A stretch of 64,000 nt of DNA from Mycobacterium xenopi (GTDB lineage Bacteria; Actinomycetota; Actinomycetes; Mycobacteriales; Mycobacteriaceae), in assembly GCF_009936235.1 (NCBI RefSeq), contig NZ_AP022314.1, positions 310,001 through 374,000 of the forward strand, given 5' to 3'. Of this stretch, positions 19,085 to 28,454 are shown one piece after another; positions within the stretch are counted from its first letter, which is position 1; each line of letters begins with the position of its first letter. The position numbers were made by a program, and so were the translations under genes. The notes under the pieces are model-generated. The model was not told the DNA's origin and did no database searches. It saw nothing but the letters and a program-made list of their open reading frames with translations.

Positions 19085-20983
19085 TCAGGTCAAACTGCCC
19101 GGGTCAGCCAGCGGGACGAGCACGTATGACGGGGTGTGTCCGCCCTGGTGGACTTGGTAGCGTCCGCCGGCCAGGGCCCGCCGCGCCGGCTTGGCGGGCA
19201 CCAGGTGCGGGAAGTCGTAGGTGGTGAGGATGAGCCGCAGCCGATGCTGGGGTGCGATATATGCGGCGGTCGGGAAGATCTCGAGGTCGTAGCGGGGCTG
19301 CTCGCCGGGAACGACGGGCTTGGCCGCCGAGCGGGTGCTGAAGTGATGCGGCCGCAGCAGGTCGCCGTCGGGCAGGTGCCAGGTGCGGTCGGGGTCCAGC
19401 GCGCGATGCGAGCCGAGCAGCGCGCCCTGTGTCAGCGGCCGGCTTGTCCCGTCAGGGGCGACGTCGTCGAGGTGGGCAACCCACAGGGTCTCGGTGGTGT
19501 CGGCGGTCGCGTGGAGGGTGAGCGTGATCGGCCCGGCCACGAGCGTGGGGGACGTGAACGGCTCGGTGGTGTAGGTCAGCGCCCTGCGCTGCAGGCGGCG
19601 GTTGTCCGCGTCGTAGCGGATGCGCCGACCCCGCTGGGCAGTGAAGAAGCTGTTCATCCCGAGGGTCCACTGCTCCAGGCTTCGCCCTGCCACCGGACCG
19701 CGCGCAGCGTAATCGAGGGTCGCCAGCGTTTGGTCCGGCGTGCAGTCACGGCTGAGGCGGCCTGACTCGCACAGGTAAAAGCGGGCGGGGCTCGCTTCGG
19801 CAAGCGGAAATTCGCGGGCGTGGAACCATTGCCGGCATCCGATGGCTTGGAAAGTGAACGGCGGGTCGGAGATCGCCGCGGATGCGTCGTCTTGCAGCCA
19901 CTGGTCGAACCAGCGCAGCTGCAGCGCGTTGATGTGCAGGCCGTCGAAGTTCGTGACGTGATACCACGGGCCCATCAACAGCCGAACCCGATCCGACACC
20001 GGTTGGCCTGGTTCCATCGGCGCCTCGTCCGGCCGGCCGGCGAAGGCATTCTGCAGCGCGGCATAGTTGAGCGGCGTCCCCCGCTGGAAGGCGTCATGCC
20101 ACCCGCCGACCAGGAAGACCGCCACCCCATTGGCGACGATCTGCGGAAGCACGACCGCCGGGCGCAGCGCATCCCAGAACGGTCCGTCGTATGCGGCCTC
20201 GCCGCCGGCCATGGCTTCGGCGATCAGTGGTCGGAAGTACCGTCGCTGGTCGCGGCCGCGCTGGCGCACTGCTGCTAACCCGCCGCCCCGCGGCCGCGGA
20301 TGTCCGCCCCGGGCCAGCAATTCCAGCGTCGGGTTAACGACGTTGAGCAGCGAGTAGAGGGCACCGTAGGCCCGCACGGTCCGCAGGTGCGGCACCCCGC
20401 CCATGTTGGCGGCGTCGCGGTAGAAGTCGCGTGCCGCCATCACCGGAAAGATCGCTCTCAGCGGTGAATTCGGCCCCACCGCGGCAGCGGTGAACAGTTG
20501 GTTGATCGCCAGGTAGGAGGTGCCGAACATGCCGACGCGGCCGTTGCTGTTCGGCAGCGTCGCGGCCCAGTTGACCAGCTCCACCCCGTCCTGGGTCTGC
20601 CGGGCTCCGAACATCTCGAACGAACCGCCGGACGCGCCGGTCCCGCGGACGTCGACCATCACCTCGATGTAGCCCCGCTTGATCAGGTAGGGCGTCGCAC
20701 CGCCACCGATCTGGGCGGCCGGGGGAGGGGCCTTTTTGCCGTACGGTGTGACGGACAGCAGCACCGGGAACGGCCCGGCGGCGGGCTCCCCGGTCTCCGG
20801 CACGGTCGGGTAATGGATGTCGGCCCGCAGAACGACCCCGTCGCTCATCGGTACCGCGACGTTGTGCTCTCTGCCGACCCCGTAGGCCGCGGGCCGCGGC
20901 GTCCACGGCGGTGAGAATGGCAACGGATTGCCGCGGCGGGTCCGCGGCCCCGCGCCTCGGCGTCGCAACCGCAACGTGGTCAT
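19085..20983 (-). CDS. CocE/NonD-family hydrolase inserted between embC and embA
   Basis: A 632-residue alpha/beta hydrolase of the X-Pro dipeptidyl-peptidase/cocaine esterase class. Seen: N-terminal hydrolase region with VPMSDGVVLRADIHYP, the nucleophile elbow FGTSYLA, WYHVTNFDG, and a C-terminal jelly-roll (ITLTLHATADTTETLWVAHL). ATG 20983 is preferred because AGGAG lies six bases upstream; TTG 20989 is less likely. Gaps are 55 bp from embC and 72 bp to embA, all on one strand, so it is co-transcribed with the arabinosyltransferases. In M. tuberculosis embC and embA are adjacent. Substrate unknown; no signal peptide is evident, so it probably acts in the cytoplasm. Confidence 0.85.
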   Translation of the reverse strand: MTTLRLRRRGAGPRTRRGNPLPFSPPWTPRPAAYGVGREHNVAVPMSDGVVLRADIHYPTVPETGEPAAGPFPVLLSVTPYGKKAPPPAAQIGGGATPYLIKRGYIEVMVDVRGTGASGGSFEMFGARQTQDGVELVNWAATLPNSNGRVGMFGTSYLAINQLFTAAAVGPNSPLRAIFPVMAARDFYRDAANMGGVPHLRTVRAYGALYSLLNVVNPTLELLARGGHPRPRGGGLAAVRQRGRDQRRYFRPLIAEAMAGGEAAYDGPFWDALRPAVVLPQIVANGVAVFLVGGWHDAFQRGTPLNYAALQNAFAGRPDEAPMEPGQPVSDRVRLLMGPWYHVTNFDGLHINALQLRWFDQWLQDDASAAISDPPFTFQAIGCRQWFHAREFPLAEASPARFYLCESGRLSRDCTPDQTLATLDYAARGPVAGRSLEQWTLGMNSFFTAQRGRRIRYDADNRRLQRRALTYTTEPFTSPTLVAGPITLTLHATADTTETLWVAHLDDVAPDGTSRPLTQGALLGSHRALDPDRTWHLPDGDLLRPHHFSTRSAAKPVVPGEQPRYDLEIFPTAAYIAPQHRLRLILTTYDFPHLVPAKPARRALAGGRYQVHQGGHTPSYVLVPLADPGSLT

Positions 20984-21038
20984 CTGCAACTCCTGGATGC
21001 GTGAATCGAACCGGGCCCATTGGAACGGAAACTGACAG

Positions 21039-24000
21039 CTAATGCCTCAGCGGGCCCGGGCTCCACAAGCCGCTGCGGGTAGCCGAGCCGAGGTCGAGGC
21101 GGGCTGGGGTCGCGTCCGGGTAATACGGTGTCAACTGCTGCAGGGCGCCCCAGTCGCGGAACCAGTCGTCTTTGAGATAGCTCGGCACAGTGGTTGCGCG
21201 GACTAACAATTCGGTGATCCCCAGCGGGCCGCCGCCGTTGTTGTCCATCACCGGCGAGTTGGCTTCGGCGCCGAACCGGTCGGGAAGAATCCGCCACTTC
21301 GGCGCTTCGATGACGCCGTTGCGATGGTCGAACGGTCGCTGGCACGGAAACGCCAGGCCCACCAGCCAATCGAGCAAGACCGGATCCCGTGAGCCGACCA
21401 CGTCTTGCAGCGTGCGCAGCCGCGGCATGCGGGGCGGGGTAACCGCGATCCAGTGTTGCGGCGCTAGGTCGTCGTCGGTGGCGACCACCCGCACCCGGGT
21501 GGCGCTGCGGGGCAGCGCAGCCATCGGCGCGCGCAGGTTTCGCCACGCCGGCGCCGCCCCCACGTCGACGAAATTAGTTGTGCCCGCGGGCTTTCCGTCT
21601 TCACCTGCCCACTGCACCTGGACCTCGTCGGGGTCGAAGCGCCCGGCGGCCGACACCACCAAGAGCGGGCCGGCCTGGTCCCGCGGCGGTAGCCGGTACC
21701 ACGCCGAGCGCAGGACCGCCGGCACCTGCACACCGGATCGCCAGCTGCCCAACACTGGGGTGCGGGCAGGGTCGAGGTTGTAGGGCAGCCGGGCGCGCGA
21801 CCCGTTGATCCCCGGCGCCGCGGTGGTACCGCCCTCAGTGCCGGCCTCGCTGCTGGTGACCAGTCCGTCGTCGCTTAAGAAACTACGGTCGCCGGGGCGT
21901 TCCATCACCGGGTCGGCGGACACATCGGCGGGAATACCGTTGGAGTCAAAGCCTTCCGAGTACCCCCCGCCCAGCGCGTCCTTGACCGGTGCCCCGATCG
22001 GGGTCAGCATGCCGGCGTTGGGATCCAGCTCGACGAGCACGTCGTTGGCCAACCCGCACGTTTTGCCTGTCAACGCCTCCAGGTTGGAGCGTCCCACCGA
22101 CCACGCCGGGTACTGCGCGGTCATCGCCAACGTCAGCGACAGCACCTCGAAGAAGACCAGCACCCAGGCGGCTATAGCCAACGGCGCCTGGATGATTCGG
22201 GTCAATCGGATGCCGTTATCACGCTCTACGCCGTTGTTGACGAAGTGGAACCATGCCGCGGCCAGTAGCACCAGCACCGTGAGCCCCAGCAGCATGGTAG
22301 TAAAACCGAACTTCCACTCGGGGAACGAATTCGACCACGGCACACCGAAATTGGATACATACCACCAACCGTTGACGCTGGCGAACGACAATGCCATCAC
22401 GAACAGCACCAGCGCGGCGAACATGGTGCGGTTGCGTCGGGAGCGCATCGCCGCGGATGTCACTGCGACGGCGGCCAATGCGCCCAAAGAGCCCGCCAGC
22501 CCGGCGAACACCCCGAAGTGGTGGGTCCACTTGGTGGGGGTGAACATCATCGCGATGAACGAGATGATGGTGATGCCGATGATGCGCCGGCTCGGTCCGG
22601 CCGCGGTGCCCGGAATCCTGCCCTTGCGCAACGACATTGCCACCGACACGGCGAGCGCGACGAGCAACGCCAGCACCGCGAAGCGGCGGGCCACCGAGCC
22701 GTCGGGGCTGGCCATGAACAGCCGCTCGTAGCGGATGTGCTCGTCGAACCAACTCAGGCTGGGCCCGACGGCGCGTTTGAGCATGCTGGCTTGCAGTTCG
22801 CCGGCGAAGGTCTGGTCGCGGAAGATCAGGATGGTCGTGACTGTGACCGCGGCCAGTATCGGGGCCAGCAGCGGCAGTGCCCCGAAGCGTTCGGAGCGGC
22901 GGTGCACGATGGTGCGCAGCGGGCCGATCGCCACCAGCAGCGCCCCGATCGAGGCGATTCCGGTGGGCCCGGAAAACAAGGTCAGCGCGCCGATGATGCA
23001 GGCGATCGCCACCGGCAGCAGGCGGCTGGTGGCCACCGCCCGTTCGACCGAACACCAGGTCAGCAGAATTCCCAGCGCGATGATCGGCTCGGGTCGCAGC
23101 CCGTTGTTCAGCGGCAACCAAACCGCCAGGAACATGCCCGCCGCCGTCCACGCCGCGGCGCGGCTTTGCTTGACCGCATGGCCTAGCCGCGGGATGACTT
23201 CCCGGCTGATCACCCACCAGCAGGTCAGCGCCATCAGCAGGGTCGGCAGGCGCATCCAGATGCTGGCCGTGGTGACGTGCGCCCACAACGCCAGCAGGTC
23301 GTAGTACCAGCCGAACGGCGCCTCGGGTGTGCCGAACCAGCGGTAGTAGTTGGCCATGTAGCCGGCGTGTTCGGACACCCGGGCCATGGTCAGGATGTAG
23401 CCGTCGTCGGCGGTGTTGGCGCCGACGAATTGCCACCACACCAGAGCGGCGATGACCAGGACGTCCAGCGGGGTGATCGACCACCATCGCGGTGGCAGGA
23501 ACCGGCGGTGCCGGATTCCGTCGGCGGAGTCGAGCACATGCAGTGCGATCAGCGCGGTGACGGTCAGCGTCACGCCGAGGACCATCGCGGCCATCTTCAG
23601 CGGCGTGGGGGCGCTGCTGTAGCGGGTGTCGACGGTCGCCGAGAGCGCCAGCCCGGCCGGCGCGGGCCCGGACAGGTCGGTGAAGACGCCGACGATCTGC
23701 GGCCGGAAGTCGTAGCCGCCGCGTTCGCCGCGCAGCGGTGCGCCCGGGCGGTCGGCGTGCGGGCCTTGGCGCAACCCGACGAATTCACCGGTGACCTTGT
23801 CGGCGTGCGCGGTGAAGGTCAGCCGCTGGCAGGCGGGGCTGAGCACCTGGCTTAGCGGCGCCACCACCACCGGGGTGTTGCGCACGACAACGACCAGGTC
23901 GTCGTTAACGCGTTCGATGAGCAGTCCGCGATCGACGGCCTTGGGCGCCTGCTTGGGCACCGTCGACAACAACACGGTCTTGGTGCCTGCCAGCCCGGCG

Positions 24001-24317
24001 GCGGCTGAGCACGGCACAGTGATGGACAAGTCGGTGGCCACGTACCCGATCAGCGGCGCCTCGACGCTTGCGAACACCCCGTTTTGCGGCCAGTTCAGTT
24101 GGGCGGTGGTCTGTTTGACGGGCAGCAAGGGGGTCACGACCGCCAGGGCGGCCCCGAGCAGGCCCGCGACGACGGCGACCAGCCGGGCGGCCCGGTAGTT
24201 GTGGGCGGTCCGGTCGACCCAGGTCGCTTCGTCTTCCCGGGCGGTCCGGGCGTTCGCCCCCGTGACGGTCACGGAGCTAGATGGTAGTGGTCCGACCTGT
24301 GTCGTTTCGGTTGCCAT
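21039..24317 (-). CDS. embC: EmbC, arabinosyltransferase of lipoarabinomannan synthesis
   Basis: A 1092-residue GT-C membrane enzyme that extends the arabinan of lipoarabinomannan. The catalytic loop ANTADDGYILTM follows the first periplasmic domain, then multiple membrane spans and a C-terminal carbohydrate-binding domain. ATG 24317 is chosen because it shares one base with the aftA stop (TGATG), the product begins MATETTQVG, and the length matches the family; the open frame extends much further upstream but those codons lie within aftA. Intact. Operon order is dprE1-dprE2-aftA-embC-cocE-like-embA-embB. Confidence 0.97.
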   Translation of the reverse strand: MATETTQVGPLPSSSVTVTGANARTAREDEATWVDRTAHNYRAARLVAVVAGLLGAALAVVTPLLPVKQTTAQLNWPQNGVFASVEAPLIGYVATDLSITVPCSAAAGLAGTKTVLLSTVPKQAPKAVDRGLLIERVNDDLVVVVRNTPVVVAPLSQVLSPACQRLTFTAHADKVTGEFVGLRQGPHADRPGAPLRGERGGYDFRPQIVGVFTDLSGPAPAGLALSATVDTRYSSAPTPLKMAAMVLGVTLTVTALIALHVLDSADGIRHRRFLPPRWWSITPLDVLVIAALVWWQFVGANTADDGYILTMARVSEHAGYMANYYRWFGTPEAPFGWYYDLLALWAHVTTASIWMRLPTLLMALTCWWVISREVIPRLGHAVKQSRAAAWTAAGMFLAVWLPLNNGLRPEPIIALGILLTWCSVERAVATSRLLPVAIACIIGALTLFSGPTGIASIGALLVAIGPLRTIVHRRSERFGALPLLAPILAAVTVTTILIFRDQTFAGELQASMLKRAVGPSLSWFDEHIRYERLFMASPDGSVARRFAVLALLVALAVSVAMSLRKGRIPGTAAGPSRRIIGITIISFIAMMFTPTKWTHHFGVFAGLAGSLGALAAVAVTSAAMRSRRNRTMFAALVLFVMALSFASVNGWWYVSNFGVPWSNSFPEWKFGFTTMLLGLTVLVLLAAAWFHFVNNGVERDNGIRLTRIIQAPLAIAAWVLVFFEVLSLTLAMTAQYPAWSVGRSNLEALTGKTCGLANDVLVELDPNAGMLTPIGAPVKDALGGGYSEGFDSNGIPADVSADPVMERPGDRSFLSDDGLVTSSEAGTEGGTTAAPGINGSRARLPYNLDPARTPVLGSWRSGVQVPAVLRSAWYRLPPRDQAGPLLVVSAAGRFDPDEVQVQWAGEDGKPAGTTNFVDVGAAPAWRNLRAPMAALPRSATRVRVVATDDDLAPQHWIAVTPPRMPRLRTLQDVVGSRDPVLLDWLVGLAFPCQRPFDHRNGVIEAPKWRILPDRFGAEANSPVMDNNGGGPLGITELLVRATTVPSYLKDDWFRDWGALQQLTPYYPDATPARLDLGSATRSGLWSPGPLRH

Positions 24318-26272
24318 CAGTGGCTGGGCTCCTGGCGGATGGCCAGCACGAACGGGCCGATGTTGGTGACGGTAAACCGCGGGTCGGCGAACAGGGCGGC
24401 TTTGAAGTCGACGGTGTAGCGGCGCACGTTGGGCTGGTTGGGGTAGACGTCCTCGGCCAGCCGCAGCGTATAGGTGTCGTCGGCGCCGCGCCGCATCAAA
24501 AACACCGTCGGCGCCGGCCAGGGCAAGTTGTCCAGCGCGTGGACGAACTGCTCGGCGGACGTGAGCTTGGACCAGCTCTTGATCGCGGCCGCGCGCTTGT
24601 CGAACTGGGCCAGGGGGTTGGCGTAGTGCGACGTCAGCCCTTGAAAACCCCAGTAGGGGTAGTAGGACAAGAAGCTGTAATCGGCGGTCAGGACGACGAT
24701 TTCGTCGCGTGCGCGGCCCGTGGTTGCGGTGATCACGGCGTCGATGGCCGGGTAATACTTCTCGGCCCCGGGCGGGCGACGGTCCCCGCGCTGGCCGTGC
24801 CCGTCGGTGTCGGTGTAGGCGATGGTCAGATCGGGTCGCAGCACGTCGGGAATGTCCTGGCTGAAGGCGATCGCCGCGGCCAGACCCACCGCGGCGGCCA
24901 CCGGGATGACGCTGCGGCCCCAGGCGTGGTCGCGTCCACGCCTGGCCAGGGCCTGCGTGAGCTCGATGAAGCCGAACGCCCCGGCGGCGGCCAGCAGCAC
25001 GCTCAGCGTCGGCTGCAACCGAAACGACAGCAGCGTGGTGCGGGCCAGGGTGGTCAGCATCGACAGCAGCGACCACAGGTAGACGGCCAACACGCCGATC
25101 GCCAAGGCAGTTGCGCGCACCGATGACCGCAGCCGCACCACCAGCCACAGGGTGCCCAGCATGCACAGGGCCCCGAGCAGCGTGAACTGCAGCATCGGGA
25201 AGCTCAGCTCAGCGCCGTCGGCCGGCAGGTAGTGGTAGGCGCTGCCGGTGTTGCTGACCGGGTCGTGGGCGGCCCGCAGCAGAAACGGCGTCCACGTGAT
25301 CGCACCGATGGCGGCGGCAATGACCGCGATGACCGTCAGCCGAAGCAGTGGGTCCGCGGCGGCCCTGACGCCCTGCCGCCACCGCGAGCCGGCCAGCAGC
25401 ACCGCCATCAGCGCCACCGTGAACACGCTGTAGACCAACAGCAGTGTGTAGAAGGTGGCGGCGAACCCGAGGAACATCCCTACCCCGATCACCGCGGCCC
25501 AGCCGCCGGACCGGGCCGCCCCGCGCAGCCCCGACCAGGCCAGGACCAGCACCGGCGGCAGCAGTACGGTGATCATCGCCGAGTACGGCTCGGGCGAACT
25601 GTAGGCCAGCGTCACCGCGGCGGTCGCGGCTGCGACGATCAGCGCGAACTCGAAGCGAATCATCTGCCACCACAGCGCCAGCGCCACTGCCACCGCGATG
25701 GTGATCGAGGCGATCGCCCACGGCTTGTACATCTCCCAGCCGGGCGTTCCGGTCAGCGCCGCGATGCGCCCGCCGATCCAAAACCAACCCGGCGGGTAGA
25801 ACGGCGGCAGACCCTGATAGGTCATATCGCGCAGGGCGGCGCTGTCGGTCAACCGGGTCAGATACTCGGTGCGGAACTGCTGGTCCACCGAGATCCCGAA
25901 CAGGTAGAGCTTGGTGGCGCCCAGCGGCATGGCCAGCGTGACAACGGAAAACGCGGACACGAACACCAGCGCCGCCAGCCGGGCCAACACCCTAAGCGCC
26001 CGCTGACCGCGCCGCCACAGCCAGCCGGTGGCCACCAACCCGACGATGCACCCGACCTGGCCCACCGTGGTCAGCGCGTGTAGCTGATTCGACGACGGGT
26101 AGGCCGGCCAGTTCACCCCGCCGATCGCTTTCAGCGACACCACCGCGACCACCGCGGCGATCGCGGCAGCGATCACCATGTGAGCGATGCTGGCCAGCAC
26201 GTTGGCGGCGCGAGCAGACGCAAAGGCCCCCCATCTGTCCCCGAAGTGGGGGCCCTTGCGTCTGCTCGCCAT
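24317..26272 (-). CDS. aftA: AftA, galactan:arabinosyltransferase
   Basis: A 651-residue GT-C membrane protein that adds the first arabinofuranose to galactan, priming the chains that EmbA/EmbB extend. About ten membrane segments fill the N-terminal two thirds, with conserved stretches GISVDQQFRTEYLTRL and LPPFYPPGWFWIGGR. The soluble C-terminal domain follows (TADYSFLSYYPYWGFQG). ATG 26272 is four bases after the dprE2 stop. The first ~24 codons (ASRRKGPHFGDRWGAFASAR) are encoded by a long palindrome related to intergenic hairpins at 7101 and 37419. I recall the M. tuberculosis protein starting with a similar SRRK motif, which supports this start. Confidence 0.95.
   Translation of the reverse strand: MASRRKGPHFGDRWGAFASARAANVLASIAHMVIAAAIAAVVAVVSLKAIGGVNWPAYPSSNQLHALTTVGQVGCIVGLVATGWLWRRGQRALRVLARLAALVFVSAFSVVTLAMPLGATKLYLFGISVDQQFRTEYLTRLTDSAALRDMTYQGLPPFYPPGWFWIGGRIAALTGTPGWEMYKPWAIASITIAVAVALALWWQMIRFEFALIVAAATAAVTLAYSSPEPYSAMITVLLPPVLVLAWSGLRGAARSGGWAAVIGVGMFLGFAATFYTLLLVYSVFTVALMAVLLAGSRWRQGVRAAADPLLRLTVIAVIAAAIGAITWTPFLLRAAHDPVSNTGSAYHYLPADGAELSFPMLQFTLLGALCMLGTLWLVVRLRSSVRATALAIGVLAVYLWSLLSMLTTLARTTLLSFRLQPTLSVLLAAAGAFGFIELTQALARRGRDHAWGRSVIPVAAAVGLAAAIAFSQDIPDVLRPDLTIAYTDTDGHGQRGDRRPPGAEKYYPAIDAVITATTGRARDEIVVLTADYSFLSYYPYWGFQGLTSHYANPLAQFDKRAAAIKSWSKLTSAEQFVHALDNLPWPAPTVFLMRRGADDTYTLRLAEDVYPNQPNVRRYTVDFKAALFADPRFTVTNIGPFVLAIRQEPSH
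26211..26268. repeat. Hairpin repeat forming the 5' coding end of aftA
   Basis: Arms CGAGCAGACGCAAAGGCCCC (from 26211) and its near-complement ending at 26268 form a ~22-bp stem with a ~13-base loop. The outer ten bases are those of the hairpins at 7101 and 37419. Here the whole palindrome is translated as residues ~2-21 of AftA rather than lying between genes. A transcript from dprE2 into aftA would carry this hairpin across the aftA initiation region. Confidence 0.7.
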
Positions 26273-26276
26273 CTGC

Positions 26277-27041
26277 TCAGATGGGGAGTTTGCGGAAGAT
26301 CGGCCGGGGGATGTGACGCAACACCATCATCACGTAGCGGAATGCTCCTGGGGCCCAGACCAATTCCTTACCTTTAGCAGCCGCGGTGACCGCGAGGTCG
26401 GCGACGTACTCCTTGTCGACGGTGAGCGGTGCTTCTTTGAGGTGGGCGCTCATCCGGGTGCGAACCTGGCCGGGGCGGATCACCAGCACACGAACACCGT
26501 ACTCGCGCAAGGCTTCACCGAGACCAAGATAGAAACCGTCCAGACCGGCTTTGGTGGAGCCGTAGACGAAGTTGGATCGCCGCACCCGTTCACCGGCGGC
26601 CGAGCTCATCGCGATGATCTGGCCGAACCCTTGGGCGCGCATCTTCTCGCCCAGCAGCACTCCCACCGAAACGGCTGCGGTGTAGTTGATTTGGGCGATC
26701 TGCACTGCCTTGCGCTGATTTTGCCAGAGTTCTTCGGCGTCGCCGAGCAACCCAAACGCGACGATGGCCACGTCGACGTCACCGCCGGCGAAGGCCTGCT
26801 CGATCACCGCCGGGTGACTGTCGGTGTCCAGCGCGTCGAAGTCGACCAGTTCCACCGACTTGGCTCCGGCGGCTTTCATCTGTGCGACGGCGTCGTCGCG
26901 GCCCGGGTCGTCCGGCAGCGCCGCCAGCACGATACGCGCCGGGGCATTCTGCAGATAACGCTCGCAGATGGCCAAACCGATTTCGGACGTGCCGCCGAGC
27001 AGCAGGACGGTCTGTGGATTGCCTACGGCGTCGAGCACCAT
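26277..27041 (-). CDS. dprE2: DprE2, decaprenylphosphoryl-2-keto-ribose reductase
   Basis: A 254-residue short-chain dehydrogenase (NAD-binding LLLGGTSEIG near the N-terminus, catalytic SSAAGERVRRSNFVYGSTKAG with Ser, Tyr and Lys). With DprE1 it epimerises decaprenylphosphoryl-ribose to decaprenylphosphoryl-arabinose, the only arabinofuranose donor. ATG 27041 abuts the dprE1 stop and the gene ends four bases before aftA, so donor synthesis and use are coupled. Normal length, no defects. Confidence 0.97.
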   Translation of the reverse strand: MVLDAVGNPQTVLLLGGTSEIGLAICERYLQNAPARIVLAALPDDPGRDDAVAQMKAAGAKSVELVDFDALDTDSHPAVIEQAFAGGDVDVAIVAFGLLGDAEELWQNQRKAVQIAQINYTAAVSVGVLLGEKMRAQGFGQIIAMSSAAGERVRRSNFVYGSTKAGLDGFYLGLGEALREYGVRVLVIRPGQVRTRMSAHLKEAPLTVDKEYVADLAVTAAAKGKELVWAPGAFRYVMMVLRHIPRPIFRKLPI

Positions 27042-28421
27042 CTACAACAGCTCCAAACGACGCGCCATGTCGGAGGCGAAGACCCGCAAGGGATCGACCT
27101 TGCGGCGCACCGCAATCCACTCCTCAATGCGCGGATACATGGCGTGGAAGGTATCGGCCGTGGTCCGTGAGTCTTTGGCGGTGTAGAGCCGACCCCCGAA
27201 TTCCAGGACGCGCCGGTCGAGTTCGCTGAGGAACTGGCCCAGGCCAGGTTTGATCGGAAAGTCGACGCAGACATTCCAGCCGGGGATCGGAAAGCTCAGC
27301 GGCGCTTGGTTTCCCGGTCCGAAAAGCTTGAACACGTTGAGAAACGAACAATGCCCCGACTTCTGTATGTCACCGATGATCCGTTTGAATTCCTCGACGG
27401 CCTGAGTAGGCACCACGAACTGGTATTGGCCGAAACCGGCCCGCCCGTAAGCCCGATTCCACTCGCCGACCATGTCCAGTGGATGGTAGAACTGCGTCAG
27501 GTTCTGGATCTTGCCGCGATAGGTACCGGATTTGCGGTACCACAACTCGCTGGCCGCCCCGAAGGTCAGCTTGTTGGCCAGCCCAGTCGGAAAGACATCC
27601 GGCATCGTAAAGTACTGCGGCGCATCGAATTTCAGTGGGTTACGCTGAAGTTTCTTGGGCAGTTGGTCGAGTCGGGCCAGCGATCCCCGTGATATGACGG
27701 CTCGGCCCAGCTTCGGCGGTGGGCTGATCGCGTCGAACCAGGCAGACGAATAGGTGTAATTAGCCTCGCTGCCGTCGCTGTGAAAGGCGATCGTCTCGTC
27801 GAGGCTGCGCGTGACGTCGCCGTCGGCGAGGAAATACGCGGTCTCGGTGTGGGTCATTTCGATGGTGGCGCGCAAGATGATTCCGGTGAGCCCGTTGCCG
27901 CCGACAGTGCACCAGAACAGTTCGGCGTCGTCGCCGTCGGGCGTCAAATGGCGGATCTGGCCGTCGGCGGTCAGCAGGTCGATGGAGTGCACGTGGTTGC
28001 CGAAGCTTCCGGCGCTGTGGTGGTTCTTGCCGTGGATGTCGCAGGCGATTGCCCCGCCGACGGTGACCTGCCGGGTTCCGGGCAGCACCGGGACCCACAG
28101 CCCGAACGGCAGGGCAGCCTTCATCAACTGGTCGAGGTTGACGCCGGCGTCGACGTCGGCGAGCCGGGTGTCGGCGCTGATCGAATGAATGGTGTTCAGC
28201 GGCGTCATGTCGACCACCAGCCCGCCACCGTTTTGGGCGTTGTCGCCGTAGGAGCGGCCCAGCCCGCGGGCGATGATGCCCCGACCACCGGCGTCGGCCA
28301 CCCGGGCCACCGCCTTGGCGATGAGCTCAGGGTCGGGCGTGGACAGCACCTGCGCCACCGACGGCGCCGTGCGGCCCCAGCCGGACAGCCGCTTGGTGGT
28401 CGTGGGAAAGGTCGAGGACAT
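27042..28421 (-). CDS. dprE1: DprE1, decaprenylphosphoryl-beta-D-ribose 2-oxidase
   Basis: A 459-residue FAD-dependent oxidase, the first half of the DprE1/DprE2 epimerase. The N-terminal FAD domain has ARGLGRSYGDNAQN and CDIHGKNHHSAGSFG; the C-terminal substrate domain is complete. Cys385, in GWNVCVDFP, corresponds to M. tuberculosis Cys387, the residue that benzothiazinones modify; its presence predicts susceptibility at the target level. Same-strand neighbours are the GtrA-like gene upstream (33-bp gap) and dprE2 directly after. Confidence 0.97.
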   Translation of the reverse strand: MSSTFPTTTKRLSGWGRTAPSVAQVLSTPDPELIAKAVARVADAGGRGIIARGLGRSYGDNAQNGGGLVVDMTPLNTIHSISADTRLADVDAGVNLDQLMKAALPFGLWVPVLPGTRQVTVGGAIACDIHGKNHHSAGSFGNHVHSIDLLTADGQIRHLTPDGDDAELFWCTVGGNGLTGIILRATIEMTHTETAYFLADGDVTRSLDETIAFHSDGSEANYTYSSAWFDAISPPPKLGRAVISRGSLARLDQLPKKLQRNPLKFDAPQYFTMPDVFPTGLANKLTFGAASELWYRKSGTYRGKIQNLTQFYHPLDMVGEWNRAYGRAGFGQYQFVVPTQAVEEFKRIIGDIQKSGHCSFLNVFKLFGPGNQAPLSFPIPGWNVCVDFPIKPGLGQFLSELDRRVLEFGGRLYTAKDSRTTADTFHAMYPRIEEWIAVRRKVDPLRVFASDMARRLELL

Positions 28422-28454
28422 CAGTCACAGAGGGTACCGCCTGCGCTGGCGGGC

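Noticed and set aside
24318..25166. Extension of the embC open frame to 1375 codons
   Set aside because: The extra codons are inside aftA in another frame; the embC start at 24317 matches the family and is coupled to the aftA stop.
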